Below, one piece after another: positions 17,409 through 26,009 of a DNA stretch of 64,000 nucleotides. This stretch comes from Lactococcus nasutitermitis. GTDB lineage: Bacteria > Bacillota > Bacilli > Lactobacillales > Streptococcaceae. The position numbers and the translations under genes were made by a program. The notes beneath the pieces were generated by a model. That model searched no databases and was not told the origin of the DNA. It saw only the letters and a program-made list of their open reading frames with translations. How positions within the stretch are numbered: position 1 is the stretch's first letter; every line of letters begins with the position of its first letter. Location of the stretch: positions 186,001 to 250,000 of the forward strand of contig NZ_BOVQ01000005.1 in NCBI RefSeq assembly GCF_018403765.1, in the 5' to 3' direction.

Positions 17409-18683
17409 ATGTTTCAAAAGAACAACCAAGGGAATGCGCAAGCCTCAGTTTTAGGATTGCAACATCTACTCGCTATGTATTCTGGTTCAATCTTAGTACC
17501 GATTATGATTGCCGGTGCACTCCATTATTCACCAGAGCAGCTGACTTATTTGATTGCGACCGATATTTTCATGTGTGGCTTAGCTACATTTTTACAACTT
17601 CAGCTTCGCAAACAATTTGGTGTTGGACTTCCAATTGTACTCGGTGTTGCTTTCCAATCCGTTGCTCCTTTGATTGCGATTGGTCAAAAACACGGAGCAG
17701 GCTCAATGTTTGGATCACTCATTGTTTCAGGTATTTTTGTCATTTTAGTTTCTGGTATTTTTTCAAAAATTCGCAAACTCTTTCCACCAATCGTCACAGG
17801 TTCTGTCATCACAACGATTGGCTTAAGCCTTATCCCTGTAGCTATTGGCAATATGGGAGATAATAGCACTAAACCGACTTTAAACAGTTTATTTCTTGCC
17901 TTTTTCACAATCATAGTCATTTTACTTATTAATATTTTTACAAAAGGCTTTATCCGTTCAATTTCAATTCTCATTGGATTAGTTGCTGGCACGATTGTTG
18001 CTAGTTTTATGGGAATTGTTGATATTCATGCTGTTGCTCAAGCACCTTGGGTTCATCTTCCAGTTCCTTTTTATTTCGCAGCGCCTAAGTTCTACCTAGC
18101 AGATTGTTTGATGATGATTATTATCGCTATCGTCTCTCTCGTTGAGTCAACTGGTGTTTACCTCGCACTTGCCGATATTACAGGCGAAGAACTCAGTGAA
18201 AAACGTATCAGAAACGGCTATCGTGCCGAAGGTTTCGCTGTTCTCCTCGGTGGTATTTTTAACACTTTTCCCTACACAGGATTTTCACAAAATGTCGGAC
18301 TTGTTCAACTTTCGGGCATTAAAAATCGTAAACCACTTTATTTTACAGCAGGATTTTTGATTATTTTAGGACTTATTCCTAAGTTTGCCGCAGTAGCTCA
18401 ACTTATTCCAAATTCCGTTTTAGGTGGTGCTATGCTCATTATGTTTGGTATGGTTGCCATGCAAGGGATTCATATGTTAGGAAAAGTAAGCTTCGAAGGC
18501 AATCAAAATCTCCTCATCGCCGCAGTTGCAGTAGCAATGGGAATAGGTTTCGATTCAAGCAACCTTTTCGTCAGTCTTCCTAAGATGATACAACCATTCA
18601 TCTCTAACGGGATCGTCATGAGTACGCTCAGTGCAATTATCTTAAATCTTATTTTCAATCACGGAAAAAAAGAAACGAATTAA
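17409..18683 (+). CDS. pbuX: Xanthine permease
   Basis: 424-aa nucleobase:cation symporter-2 family membrane protein with about 12-14 helices. QHLLAMYSGSILVPIM near the N-terminus and the signature around IIAIVSLVESTGVYLALADITGEE are typical. Supplies xanthine to Xpt. AAGGAG site; second gene of the riboswitch operon. Confidence 0.93.
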   Translation: MFQKNNQGNAQASVLGLQHLLAMYSGSILVPIMIAGALHYSPEQLTYLIATDIFMCGLATFLQLQLRKQFGVGLPIVLGVAFQSVAPLIAIGQKHGAGSMFGSLIVSGIFVILVSGIFSKIRKLFPPIVTGSVITTIGLSLIPVAIGNMGDNSTKPTLNSLFLAFFTIIVILLINIFTKGFIRSISILIGLVAGTIVASFMGIVDIHAVAQAPWVHLPVPFYFAAPKFYLADCLMMIIIAIVSLVESTGVYLALADITGEELSEKRIRNGYRAEGFAVLLGGIFNTFPYTGFSQNVGLVQLSGIKNRKPLYFTAGFLIILGLIPKFAAVAQLIPNSVLGGAMLIMFGMVAMQGIHMLGKVSFEGNQNLLIAAVAVAMGIGFDSSNLFVSLPKMIQPFISNGIVMSTLSAIILNLIFNHGKKETN

Positions 18684-18758
18684 ACAAAAGGTATTTCCAA
18701 AACATATTGTTCGGAAATACCTTTTGTTTTCTAAAAAATACGTTATTTTTTAGAAAAC
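18682..18758. terminator. Two tandem perfect hairpins after pbuX, with an embedded PurBox
   Basis: Hairpin A pairs 18682-18698 with 18713-18729 (17 bp, includes CAAAAGGTATTTCC). Hairpin B pairs GTTTTCTAAAAAATA (18726-18740) with its complement at 18744-18758 across CGT. They share four bases, so both cannot form fully. The 3' arm of A together with its loop contains ATTTCCGAACAAT on the minus strand (18718-18706), identical to the guaC PurBox. Confidence 0.75.
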
Positions 18759-18797
18759 AATATTGCCTTTATCTTAAAAAAACCTTAACATATAAGA

Positions 18798-18803
18798 TAT
18801 AAT
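18798..18803 (+). promoter_or_regulatory. -10 element for the secreted nucleotidase gene
   Basis: TATAAT lies 17 bases before the ATG, followed by AAAGGAG. The inverted PurBox is about 90 bases upstream. The -35 is unclear. Confidence 0.4.
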
Positions 18804-18820
18804 TAAAAAAAGGAGCCCTT

Positions 18821-21151
18821 ATGCAATCCAGACACCACTACTTCAAAAGTAAATATTTACTTGCAACAGTTATTGCTGCAGGAACAATTGCGATTATTGG
18901 AGCAGAAACATCTGTTCATGCTGATAACTCAAATTCTTCAACAGTTCCAGTTCAAATCCTCGGAATCAACGACTTTCACGGTAATATTGCAACAACCAGT
19001 AAGGCAAATATGCCAACGGGTACGATAGCCAAAACAGGGACAGCTGCAGAATTAGCAGGATACCTCAATAAATATACCAGTGATTTCAAATCAGCAAATC
19101 CAACTGGTGTAAGTTTTCGTGTCCAAGCCGGAGATATGATTAGTGCCAGTCCAGCAGAATCAGCACTTATCTATGATCAGCCTACATTAGCCGCCTTGCA
19201 CGCCATGAATATCCAAGTGGGAACGCTTGGCAACCATGAGTTTGACAAGGGACTCTCCCAACTAAAAACAATCCTATCAGGAAAAGATCCTGTCCCCAAT
19301 GATACAAGCGCAGCTTCTCAATTTTATAAAGAATTTAGCCAAGAACAACTTTCTGCAGGTTACCAAGAAGTCGTTGCAAATTTAGTTGATAAATCCGATG
19401 GAAAAATTCCTAATGGTTATCAACCTTATACTGTACTTAATAAGCAAATTACCAACACACAAAACGTTTATCGTCTCTACAATCCAAGCAGTGGAGAACA
19501 CTTTTACACCATGAGTAGCTACGAACGCAATAGTGACGTAAAACTTGGCTGGAAAAACGAAGGCATTGCGTTCCAAACTTCAGCCAAAGGAGCAGCTGTT
19601 TATCGTCTTTACAATAAAAATACCGGTGAGCATTTCTATACCACAAGTGCTTATGAGAAAAATTCTCTTATCAAATCTGGCTGGAGTTATGAAAATATCG
19701 CCTATCATACAGCAACAGCGGCTACTGGCACAGCGATTTATCGTATTTACAATCCTCAATCAGGCTTGCATTTCTACACAACAAATGCTTACGAAAAGAA
19801 TAACCTAGTAAAATTGGGTTGGAGATATGAGAGCATCGCTTGGTATGCTGCCAAAACTCAAACAGTCAAAATAGGTGTTATTGGTGTTATCACTACCTCA
19901 ACGCCAAGTATCGTTGTTGCCAAAAATGTTGAAGCCTACAACTTTACAGATCCGGCCACAGCCATCGCCAAATATTCAAAAGAATTGCGTGCTAAAGGTG
20001 TTAATGCCATTGTTGTTTTAGGACATACAGCTTCCGACAATCTCAATGGTGCCAATTCTCCAGTTGAAGGAGAAACCGCAGATATTATCAAAAAACTTGA
20101 TCAAATTGATCCAAAAAACTCAGTTGACCTCTATGTTGCAGGACATTCTCATACTTTTACAAATGGTACAGTTAATGGTGTAAGGGTTGTTCAAGCCTTG
20201 TCATTTGGTGAAGCATTTGATAATGTCAAAGCAACTTATAACTTTAAAACCAATGACTTTTCGACAGAACCAGACGCTGACATCGTTCCAGTGGATCAAT
20301 CAAATACCAGTATTACACCAGATGTCACGGTTGCTAATATCGTAACCAAAGCAAAAGCAATTACGGATAAAATCGCCAGTGAAACGATTGGTAAATACCA
20401 AGCACAGGGACAAATTCTTGCCAGTGGACGAAGTGGAGGAGATGAAGCGTTCAACAAAGTTCATAATCTTCCAGCATTAGACCAATTAGACAGTACAGGT
20501 AAAACTGTAGCGGCCGCCAAAACTCCAACTACACTTGGGGAATCTGCCCTAGGAGAATTCATTACAAAAGCACAATGGTGGGATGCCAATCAAGCACTCA
20601 ATCCAACAGGTGTCACAGTTGATTTTGCAATTACAAATAATGGTGGGATTCGCTCAGATTTGAATGCAGATAGTGTAGGAAATATTACTTGGGGAGATGC
20701 ACAAACTGTTCAACCATTCAGAAATGTCTTAGAAGTCGTTTCAATGACTGGTGAACAAATCAAAAATGCTCTCAATGAACAAACTTATGATAGCGAGATT
20801 GTAGGTGATGATCAGCTCTGGCTTCAAGAGTATGGGATTAACTATACCGTAACAAAAAATCCAGATATTGCTCATAGCGAATATCCATATGCTGAACCTT
20901 ATGTTGTTTCTAATATGACAAAACTAGATGGCACACCGATAGAACTTAATCAAAGTTACCATGTTGTTATCAATGAATTTATCAAAGGTGGTGGAGATGG
21001 TTTTAATGCCTTTAAAAACACAACAATTATTCCAGGATACAATGATATTGATACGGATGCTTTTATCAATTACATAAAATCCATCGAAACAGTTCCAACG
21101 ACAATGCCAGTCGAAAAAACTTATGATGCTTCAGGTGTACCATTACAATAA
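18821..21151 (+). CDS. Secreted bifunctional 5'-nucleotidase/cyclic phosphodiesterase with inserted DUF5648-type repeats
   Basis: 776 aa. A signal peptide ends at about SVHA-34. The calcineurin-like metallophosphatase domain begins at ILGINDFHGN, with LGNHEFDKG and VAGHSHTF supplying metal ligands. The C-terminal 5'-nucleotidase domain spans about 525-735 with AITNNGGIRSDL. Between PYTVLNKQI and KIGVIGVITTSTPS the phosphatase domain is interrupted by three repeats of about 42 residues (roughly 216-345), each with YR-YN, GxHFYT and a YEKN-LVKxGW pattern, resembling DUF5648 cell-surface repeats. No LPXTG anchor is present, so it is probably released or wall-associated by the repeats. Likely scavenges extracellular nucleotides, fitting the purine neighbours. 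Confidence 0.87.
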   Translation: MQSRHHYFKSKYLLATVIAAGTIAIIGAETSVHADNSNSSTVPVQILGINDFHGNIATTSKANMPTGTIAKTGTAAELAGYLNKYTSDFKSANPTGVSFRVQAGDMISASPAESALIYDQPTLAALHAMNIQVGTLGNHEFDKGLSQLKTILSGKDPVPNDTSAASQFYKEFSQEQLSAGYQEVVANLVDKSDGKIPNGYQPYTVLNKQITNTQNVYRLYNPSSGEHFYTMSSYERNSDVKLGWKNEGIAFQTSAKGAAVYRLYNKNTGEHFYTTSAYEKNSLIKSGWSYENIAYHTATAATGTAIYRIYNPQSGLHFYTTNAYEKNNLVKLGWRYESIAWYAAKTQTVKIGVIGVITTSTPSIVVAKNVEAYNFTDPATAIAKYSKELRAKGVNAIVVLGHTASDNLNGANSPVEGETADIIKKLDQIDPKNSVDLYVAGHSHTFTNGTVNGVRVVQALSFGEAFDNVKATYNFKTNDFSTEPDADIVPVDQSNTSITPDVTVANIVTKAKAITDKIASETIGKYQAQGQILASGRSGGDEAFNKVHNLPALDQLDSTGKTVAAAKTPTTLGESALGEFITKAQWWDANQALNPTGVTVDFAITNNGGIRSDLNADSVGNITWGDAQTVQPFRNVLEVVSMTGEQIKNALNEQTYDSEIVGDDQLWLQEYGINYTVTKNPDIAHSEYPYAEPYVVSNMTKLDGTPIELNQSYHVVINEFIKGGGDGFNAFKNTTIIPGYNDIDTDAFINYIKSIETVPTTMPVEKTYDASGVPLQ

Positions 21152-21153
21152 AA

Positions 21154-21191
21154 ATAAAACTCTTATCATCTCAAAATGATAAGAGTTTTAT
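21154..21191. terminator. Bidirectional terminator between the nucleotidase gene and trmL
   Basis: ATAAAACTCTTATCAT pairs perfectly (16 bp) with its complement across CTCAAA, with A/T runs on both sides. Confidence 0.9.
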
Positions 21192-21695
21192 TTATTTTAA
21201 TTTATCTTTCTCATAAGTATGTACCAGCTCAAGTCCCTTAAACTCTTGTTGACGTAAGGCTTCATAAATAATCATACAAGCACAATTTGACAAATTCAGT
21301 GCGCGTACGTGGGTATCATTCATAGGAATCCGAATACATTTTTCACGGTTTTCACGCATAAATTCTTCAGGCAAGCCAGTATCTTCACGTCCAAAAAGAA
21401 AATAGTAATCTTCATCAGGAGCTGTATAATCAGCTTCTGAATAAGTCTGTTCCGCAAATTTACTGACAAGAAATAACTTTCCATTAACGCAGGACATGAA
21501 ATCATCTAAATTTTTATGATAAACGATATTTACCTTATCCCAGTAATCAAGCCCAGCACGTTTTAAATGCTTATCAGTAATTTCAAAACCAAAAGGTTCG
21601 ATTAAATGCAAAGTTGTATTAGTAGCAGCACAAGTGCGTGCAATATTTCCAGTATTTGAATGAATACGAGGTTCAAAAAGTGCAATGTGATTCAT
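21192..21695 (-). CDS. trmL: tRNA (cytidine(34)-2'-O)-methyltransferase
   Basis: SPOUT-family methyltransferase that modifies the wobble base of tRNA-Leu. The 167 aa show [20 protein letters not shown] at the start, [11 protein letters not shown] near 97, and the knotted C-terminal [18 protein letters not shown]. The only + to - switch in the interior of the window. Its transcript appears to carry a roughly 100-base structured leader with its own terminator, which is unusual for this family. Confidence 0.93.
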   Translation of the reverse strand: MNHIALFEPRIHSNTGNIARTCAATNTTLHLIEPFGFEITDKHLKRAGLDYWDKVNIVYHKNLDDFMSCVNGKLFLVSKFAEQTYSEADYTAPDEDYYFLFGREDTGLPEEFMRENREKCIRIPMNDTHVRALNLSNCACMIIYEALRQQEFKGLELVHTYEKDKLK

Positions 21696-21723
21696 TTTTT
21701 TCTTCTTTCAAAACTTACTTTTC

Positions 21724-21826
21724 CAAATAAAAAAACAAGACCCCTCGGAGTCAAGCTCAGCAAGAAGTCTTGTTGGGGGACTAATTTGCTTTAATCATAA
21801 CAGGCGTGATTGAAACAAATTAACGT
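21724..21826 (-). promoter_or_regulatory. Unidentified structured leader RNA with terminator ahead of trmL
   Basis: On the minus strand the transcript begins with a two-tier stem: TAATTTG/CAAATTA enclosing AATCA/TGATT with TTTC and AAAG in the internal loop and CGCCTGTTA in the apical loop (21782-21822). After GTCCCCC comes a terminator, AACAAGAC/GTCTTGTT (21774-21767 and 21741-21734) with a T tract, about 35 bases before the trmL ATG. CCCC and GGGG between these parts could form an alternative pairing. I could not match it to a known riboswitch class; an independent small RNA is possible. Confidence 0.6.
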
Positions 21827-21832
21827 ATTTAT

Positions 21833-21861
21833 ATGATAACACTTATTTTGATATTTGTAAA
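21833..21861 (-). promoter_or_regulatory. Promoter of the trmL leader
   Basis: On the minus strand TTTACA (21861-21856) and TATCAT (21838-21833) are separated by 17 bases, placing the start near 21826. Confidence 0.65.
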
Positions 21862-21967
21862 GAAAAAGTGATGAATATGATGAAAATAGTTTCAAACTAG
21901 AGTTTTTCCAGCTAAAAAATCAAAAATTTGCTATAATGAAAAGAGAAAAATTTTGGAAAGAGAACGA

Positions 21968-22480
21968 ATGATGATTTACGGAATATGGGCAGAAGATGAG
22001 CATGGTATCATTGGAAATCAAGGGCGTATGCCTTGGTATCTTCCAGCAGAACAAGCACATTTCAAGCAAACAACAATGAATCAGGCCATTCTGATGGGAA
22101 GAAAAACATTTGAAGGTATGAAAAAACGTGTTTTGCCTGGACGTATTAGTATTGTTCTCACCAGAGATAAAGATTATCAAGCAGAAAGTGATGATGTTCT
22201 AGTGATGAATGACGTGCAAGAAGTGCTTGATTGGTATTATGCGCAAGAAAAAGATTTATTCATCACAGGTGGCGCAGAGATTTTGCAACTTTTTGAGAAG
22301 CATCTTGAAATCCTCTACCGCACAGTTGTTCATGGTCAATTTACTGGTGATGCTTCTTTCCCCATAACTTTCGATTTTAATAATTTTAAACTTCTTTCAG
22401 AAATTTTTCATGAAAAAGATGAAAAAAACCCTTATGATTTTACGATAAAAAAATATCAAAAAATAAATATCAAAAAATAA
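21968..22480 (+). CDS. folA: Dihydrofolate reductase
   Basis: Reduces dihydrofolate to tetrahydrofolate. About 170 aa, starting at ATG 21968 after GGAAAGAG; an immediately following ATG and an upstream TTG at 21953 are alternatives. IYGIWAEDEHGIIGNQGRMPW is the normal DHFR N-terminus (substrate Trp/acidic region), ILMGRKTFEGM binds NADPH, and FITGGAEILQLF closes the site. First gene of the folate/clpX cluster in lactococcal order. Confidence 0.93.
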   Translation: MMIYGIWAEDEHGIIGNQGRMPWYLPAEQAHFKQTTMNQAILMGRKTFEGMKKRVLPGRISIVLTRDKDYQAESDDVLVMNDVQEVLDWYYAQEKDLFITGGAEILQLFEKHLEILYRTVVHGQFTGDASFPITFDFNNFKLLSEIFHEKDEKNPYDFTIKKYQKINIKK

Positions 22481-22498
22481 ATAAAAAGTGAATAAACT

Positions 22499-22669
22499 AT
22501 GATAAAATCAATTTTTGGACTATTTACAGCCCTCATGTGCTGGATTTGTATAGTAATTATGATTCAATGTTTTCGTAAAAAACGTTGGGGCTTAGGAACA
22601 TTATTTCTCTTAAATGCCTTTACAAATCTTGTCAACTCAATTCATGCCTTTTTTGGCACCTTATTTTAA
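22499..22669 (+). CDS. Small membrane protein between folA and clpX
   Basis: 56 residues starting MIKSIFGLFTALMCWICIVI. Two hydrophobic helices (about 5-22 and 33-50) are separated by a basic turn, FRKKRWGLG. The ribosome site is weak (AAAGTG). Conserved position between folA and clpX, as I recall for lactococci, supports it being real. Function unknown; proximity to ClpX could mean coexpression only. Confidence 0.6.
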   Translation: MIKSIFGLFTALMCWICIVIMIQCFRKKRWGLGTLFLLNAFTNLVNSIHAFFGTLF

Positions 22670-22690
22670 TAAAAACTAGAAAAACAAAAA

Positions 22691-23935
22691 ATGCCTAATA
22701 ATACAACTCAAACACCTATTTATTGTTCATTTTGTGGAAAATCCCAAGATGATGTCAAAAGAATCATCGCTGGAAATGATGTTTATATTTGCAACGAATG
22801 CGTCGCTCTTTCAGCCCATATTCTTGAAGAAGAGAAACAAGAGGAACTTGCCACAGAGATTGAAGCAGTACAAACACCTTTAGAAATGTTTAATCATCTT
22901 AATGACTATGTTATTGGTCAAGAACACGCTAAACGTGCATTAGCAGTAGCCGTTTATAATCATTATAAACGTATCAATTTTGCAGACAGTACAAATGATG
23001 ATATTGAACTTCAAAAATCAAATATTCTCCTTATCGGCCCAACAGGCTCAGGAAAAACATTCTTAGCTCAAACACTTGCTAAATTACTAAATGTACCATT
23101 TGCAATCGCAGATGCAACAAGTTTAACTGAAGCGGGTTATGTTGGAGAAGATGTAGAAAATATTCTTTTAAAACTTTTACAAGCTAGTGATTTCAATATC
23201 GAGCGCGCTCAACGTGGAATTATCTACATTGATGAAATTGATAAAATTGCCAAAAAGTCAGAAAATGTTTCTATTACACGTGACGTTTCAGGAGAAGGAG
23301 TCCAACAAGCTCTCTTGAAAATAATTGAAGGAACAGTGGCAAGCGTACCACCACAAGGAGGACGTAAGCATCCCAATCAAGAAATGATTCAAGTAGATAC
23401 TAAAAATATTCTTTTCATCGTCGGAGGAGCATTTGATGGTATTGAAGAAATCGTCAAACAACGATTAGGCGAGAAAATCATTGGTTTTGGAGCTAATAAT
23501 ATCGTTCTCAATGAAGATCAATCTTATATGCAAGAAATTATCGCAGAAGATATTCAAAAATTCGGTTTAATCCCAGAATTTATCGGGCGATTACCTGTCG
23601 TTGCTGCTTTAGAAAGATTGACAGAAGATGATTTAATCCATATTTTAACAGAACCCAAAAATGCACTGATTAAACAATACAAACGTCTTTTATTCTTTGA
23701 TGGCGTTGAGTTAGAATTTGAAGAGCAAGCACTTCGAGCAATAGCAGAAAAAGCTATTGAACGCAAAACAGGAGCACGTGGACTTCGCTCAATTATTGAA
23801 GAAGTAATGATGGATATCATGTTTGAAGTTCCAAGTGACGAAACAATAAAAAAAGTCATCATCACAGAAGCAGTTGTACGAGGAAAAGAAAAACCTCAAC
23901 TTATTAGAGATAACGGAGAAATGAATGAAAGTTAA
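22691..23935 (+). CDS. clpX: ATP-dependent Clp protease ATP-binding subunit ClpX
   Basis: AAA+ unfoldase feeding ClpP. 414 aa. The N-terminal zinc-binding domain has C12, C15, C34 and C37. Walker A is GPTGSGKT near 117-124 and Walker [11 protein letters not shown] near 177. The pore loop and the IGF loop for ClpP docking (KIIGFGA near 265) are present. Cytoplasmic quality control. engB overlaps its last 11 bases. Confidence 0.97.
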   Translation: MPNNTTQTPIYCSFCGKSQDDVKRIIAGNDVYICNECVALSAHILEEEKQEELATEIEAVQTPLEMFNHLNDYVIGQEHAKRALAVAVYNHYKRINFADSTNDDIELQKSNILLIGPTGSGKTFLAQTLAKLLNVPFAIADATSLTEAGYVGEDVENILLKLLQASDFNIERAQRGIIYIDEIDKIAKKSENVSITRDVSGEGVQQALLKIIEGTVASVPPQGGRKHPNQEMIQVDTKNILFIVGGAFDGIEEIVKQRLGEKIIGFGANNIVLNEDQSYMQEIIAEDIQKFGLIPEFIGRLPVVAALERLTEDDLIHILTEPKNALIKQYKRLLFFDGVELEFEEQALRAIAEKAIERKTGARGLRSIIEEVMMDIMFEVPSDETIKKVIITEAVVRGKEKPQLIRDNGEMNES

Positions 23936-24512
23936 TATCAATAATTTAACACTGACAATTTCAGCCGCATCTAAAAAGCAATATCCTGAAACAGCTTTAC
24001 CCGAAATAGCTCTTGCAGGACGTTCAAATGTTGGAAAATCAAGTTTTATCAATACCTTACTCAATCGCAAAAATTTTGCAAGAACCTCTGCAAATCCCGG
24101 AAAAACACAGTTACTTAACTTTTATAATATTGATGAAAAAGTACATTTTGTTGATGTTCCAGGATATGGTTATGCTCGTGTTTCCAAGACTGAACGTGAA
24201 AAATGGGGAAAAATGATTGAAGAATATCTGACAACACGAGAAAATTTACGTGCTGTTGTGAGTCTTGTTGATATTCGTCATGAACCCTCAGAAGATGATA
24301 AATTGATGTATGAGTTCTTAAAATATTATCACCTTCCAGTTATTCTTGTGGCAACCAAAGCAGATAAAATTCCAAAAGGACGCTGGAATAAACAAGAAGC
24401 CATGATTAGAAAATCTTTGAAATTTGATAGTACAGATGATTTCATTATTTTTTCATCTTTTGATAAGACAGGACTTAATGAAGCTTGGCAAGCACTAGAA
24501 AAATTTTTCTAA
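23925..24512 (+). CDS. engB: Ribosome biogenesis GTPase YsxC/EngB
   Basis: Essential TrmE-Era-EngA-EngB-type GTPase for 50S assembly, 195 aa. The G1 loop GRSNVGKSS is at 32-40, G3 is DVPGYGYA near 76, and G4 is ATKADKIPK near 145. The start overlaps clpX by 11 bases (translational coupling), the standard clpX-ysxC arrangement. Confidence 0.95.
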   Translation: MKVNINNLTLTISAASKKQYPETALPEIALAGRSNVGKSSFINTLLNRKNFARTSANPGKTQLLNFYNIDEKVHFVDVPGYGYARVSKTEREKWGKMIEEYLTTRENLRAVVSLVDIRHEPSEDDKLMYEFLKYYHLPVILVATKADKIPKGRWNKQEAMIRKSLKFDSTDDFIIFSSFDKTGLNEAWQALEKFF

Positions 24513-24532
24513 ACGATTAAAATTAGAAGAGT

Positions 24533-24558
24533 GCTATGATGATTTCATAGCCTTTTCT
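24533..24558 (+). terminator. Weak terminator/attenuator between engB and folB
   Basis: GCTATGA and TCATAGC pair across TGATT, followed by CTTTTCT. The short T run suggests partial termination. Confidence 0.5.
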
Positions 24559-24584
24559 AGTATTTAGGAGGATAAATTTAAACA

Positions 24585-24935
24585 ATGTATAAAATCAAAA
24601 TTAATAACATGAAATTTCGCGGACACATCGGTGTTTTGCCTGAGGAAAAAATTCTTGGACAAAATTTAGAAATTGATTTAACGATTGAAACAACTTTTAA
24701 TTTCTCAGGGCGAGACGACTTGTCAGAAACACTGAGTTATGTTGAATTTTATGAAATCATTGCTGAACTTATTAAAAATTCACAGGTAGATCTTATAGAA
24801 ACACTTGCTTTTAAAATAATAAAAGAAATTAAAGAAAAAAATGATAAAATCGCTAACGTTGAAGTTCATATCAGAAAACTCGCCGTACCGATTGAAGGAA
24901 TCTTTGATTCTGTTGAGATTGAAATGAAAGCTTAA
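24585..24935 (+). CDS. folB: Dihydroneopterin aldolase
   Basis: Cleaves dihydroneopterin to hydroxymethyl-dihydropterin in folate synthesis. 116 aa; MKFRGHIGVLPEEKILGQ near the start and the catalytic Lys in HIRKLAVPIEG near 98 are conserved. TAGGAGG site. First of the folB-folKE-folP-folQ-folC run. Confidence 0.93.
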   Translation: MYKIKINNMKFRGHIGVLPEEKILGQNLEIDLTIETTFNFSGRDDLSETLSYVEFYEIIAELIKNSQVDLIETLAFKIIKEIKEKNDKIANVEVHIRKLAVPIEGIFDSVEIEMKA

Positions 24936-24959
24936 TTTCAAAATGAGGAGAATATAGGA

Positions 24960-26009
24960 ATGCAAACAGTTTATTTAAGCTTAGGAAGTAATATAGGAGA
25001 TAAACAGTATTATTTACACGAAGCTGTCCAGGTTTTAGGAAAAAATCCACAAATTTTAATTGAAAAAAAATCTAAATTTTATACTACTTCGCCTGTTGGA
25101 GAAGTAATACAAGATGATTTTATAAATTTAGCAGTCAGACTTTCAACAACTTTATCTCCTCAAGAGTTACTCCTTGTTATTCATGATATTGAAACAGCAT
25201 TAAATCGGGAGAGAACCATTCATTGGGGACCGCGGACAATTGATATTGACATTTTATTTTATGGAGATATGATAGTTAACGAGGAAACTCTTATTATTCC
25301 ACATAAAGAAATCTTTAATCGTTTATTTGTTTTAATTCCTCTTTTAGATTTAATTGATAATAAATTTGCATATTTTTCTAAGATAACAGAAGCAATAGAC
25401 AACTTAAAGAAAACTAATCAAGAAATACGAGAAGTTGCGGAAGAAATGCCAGCACAGCAAAAAATAGAAAAAGCAATTTATGATATTTTAAGTGCTGTAG
25501 GAGAAAATCCAGAGCGAGAAGGATTACTTGAAACACCAACGCGCGTGGCAAAAATGTATAAAGAAATTCTTTCATCACAGCATCTGAAAAAGTTTACCGA
25601 GTATAAATTATTTGAAATAGAAAAAACGTCAACAGAGCAAATGGTTTTGATAAAAGATATTCCATTTTATTCTATGTGTGAGCATCATATGCTTCCTTTT
25701 TTTGGAAAAGTTCATGTTGCTTATATTCCCAGTGATGGAAAAATTATCGGACTTTCTAAAATTCCACGACTGGTAGATTATGTCAGTCACAAACTTTCTG
25801 TTCAGGAAAATATCACCAGAGATGTTGCTGAAATCTTAAATGAAATTTTAGAACCAAAAGGAGTTGCCGTTGTAGTTGAAGCACGACATATGTGTATAGA
25901 AATGCGTGGTGTGAGAAAAATAAATTCCCTCACACAAACATCTTTTTATCTTGGAGAATTTGACAAAAATAGAGATAAGAAAACAGAATTTTTAGAAAGT
26001 CTTTTATGA
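24960..26009 (+). CDS. folKE: Bifunctional HPPK - GTP cyclohydrolase I fusion
   Basis: 349 aa. Residues 1 to about 160 are hydroxymethyl-dihydropterin pyrophosphokinase (YLSLGSNIGDK, then WGPRTIDIDILFYGD). After a short linker, residues about 168-349 are GTP cyclohydrolase I (ENPEREGLLETPTRVAKMY, the zinc site CEHHMLPFFGK and RHMCIEMRGVRK). The first and a late step of pterin synthesis are thus joined, as known in L. lactis. folP overlaps the end (ATGA). Confidence 0.95.
   Translation: MQTVYLSLGSNIGDKQYYLHEAVQVLGKNPQILIEKKSKFYTTSPVGEVIQDDFINLAVRLSTTLSPQELLLVIHDIETALNRERTIHWGPRTIDIDILFYGDMIVNEETLIIPHKEIFNRLFVLIPLLDLIDNKFAYFSKITEAIDNLKKTNQEIREVAEEMPAQQKIEKAIYDILSAVGENPEREGLLETPTRVAKMYKEILSSQHLKKFTEYKLFEIEKTSTEQMVLIKDIPFYSMCEHHMLPFFGKVHVAYIPSDGKIIGLSKIPRLVDYVSHKLSVQENITRDVAEILNEILEPKGVAVVVEARHMCIEMRGVRKINSLTQTSFYLGEFDKNRDKKTEFLESLL

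Noticed and set aside
21724-21826. T-box leader for trmL
   Set aside because: No T-box consensus (GGGTGG-ACCGCG region) and the leader is far too short.
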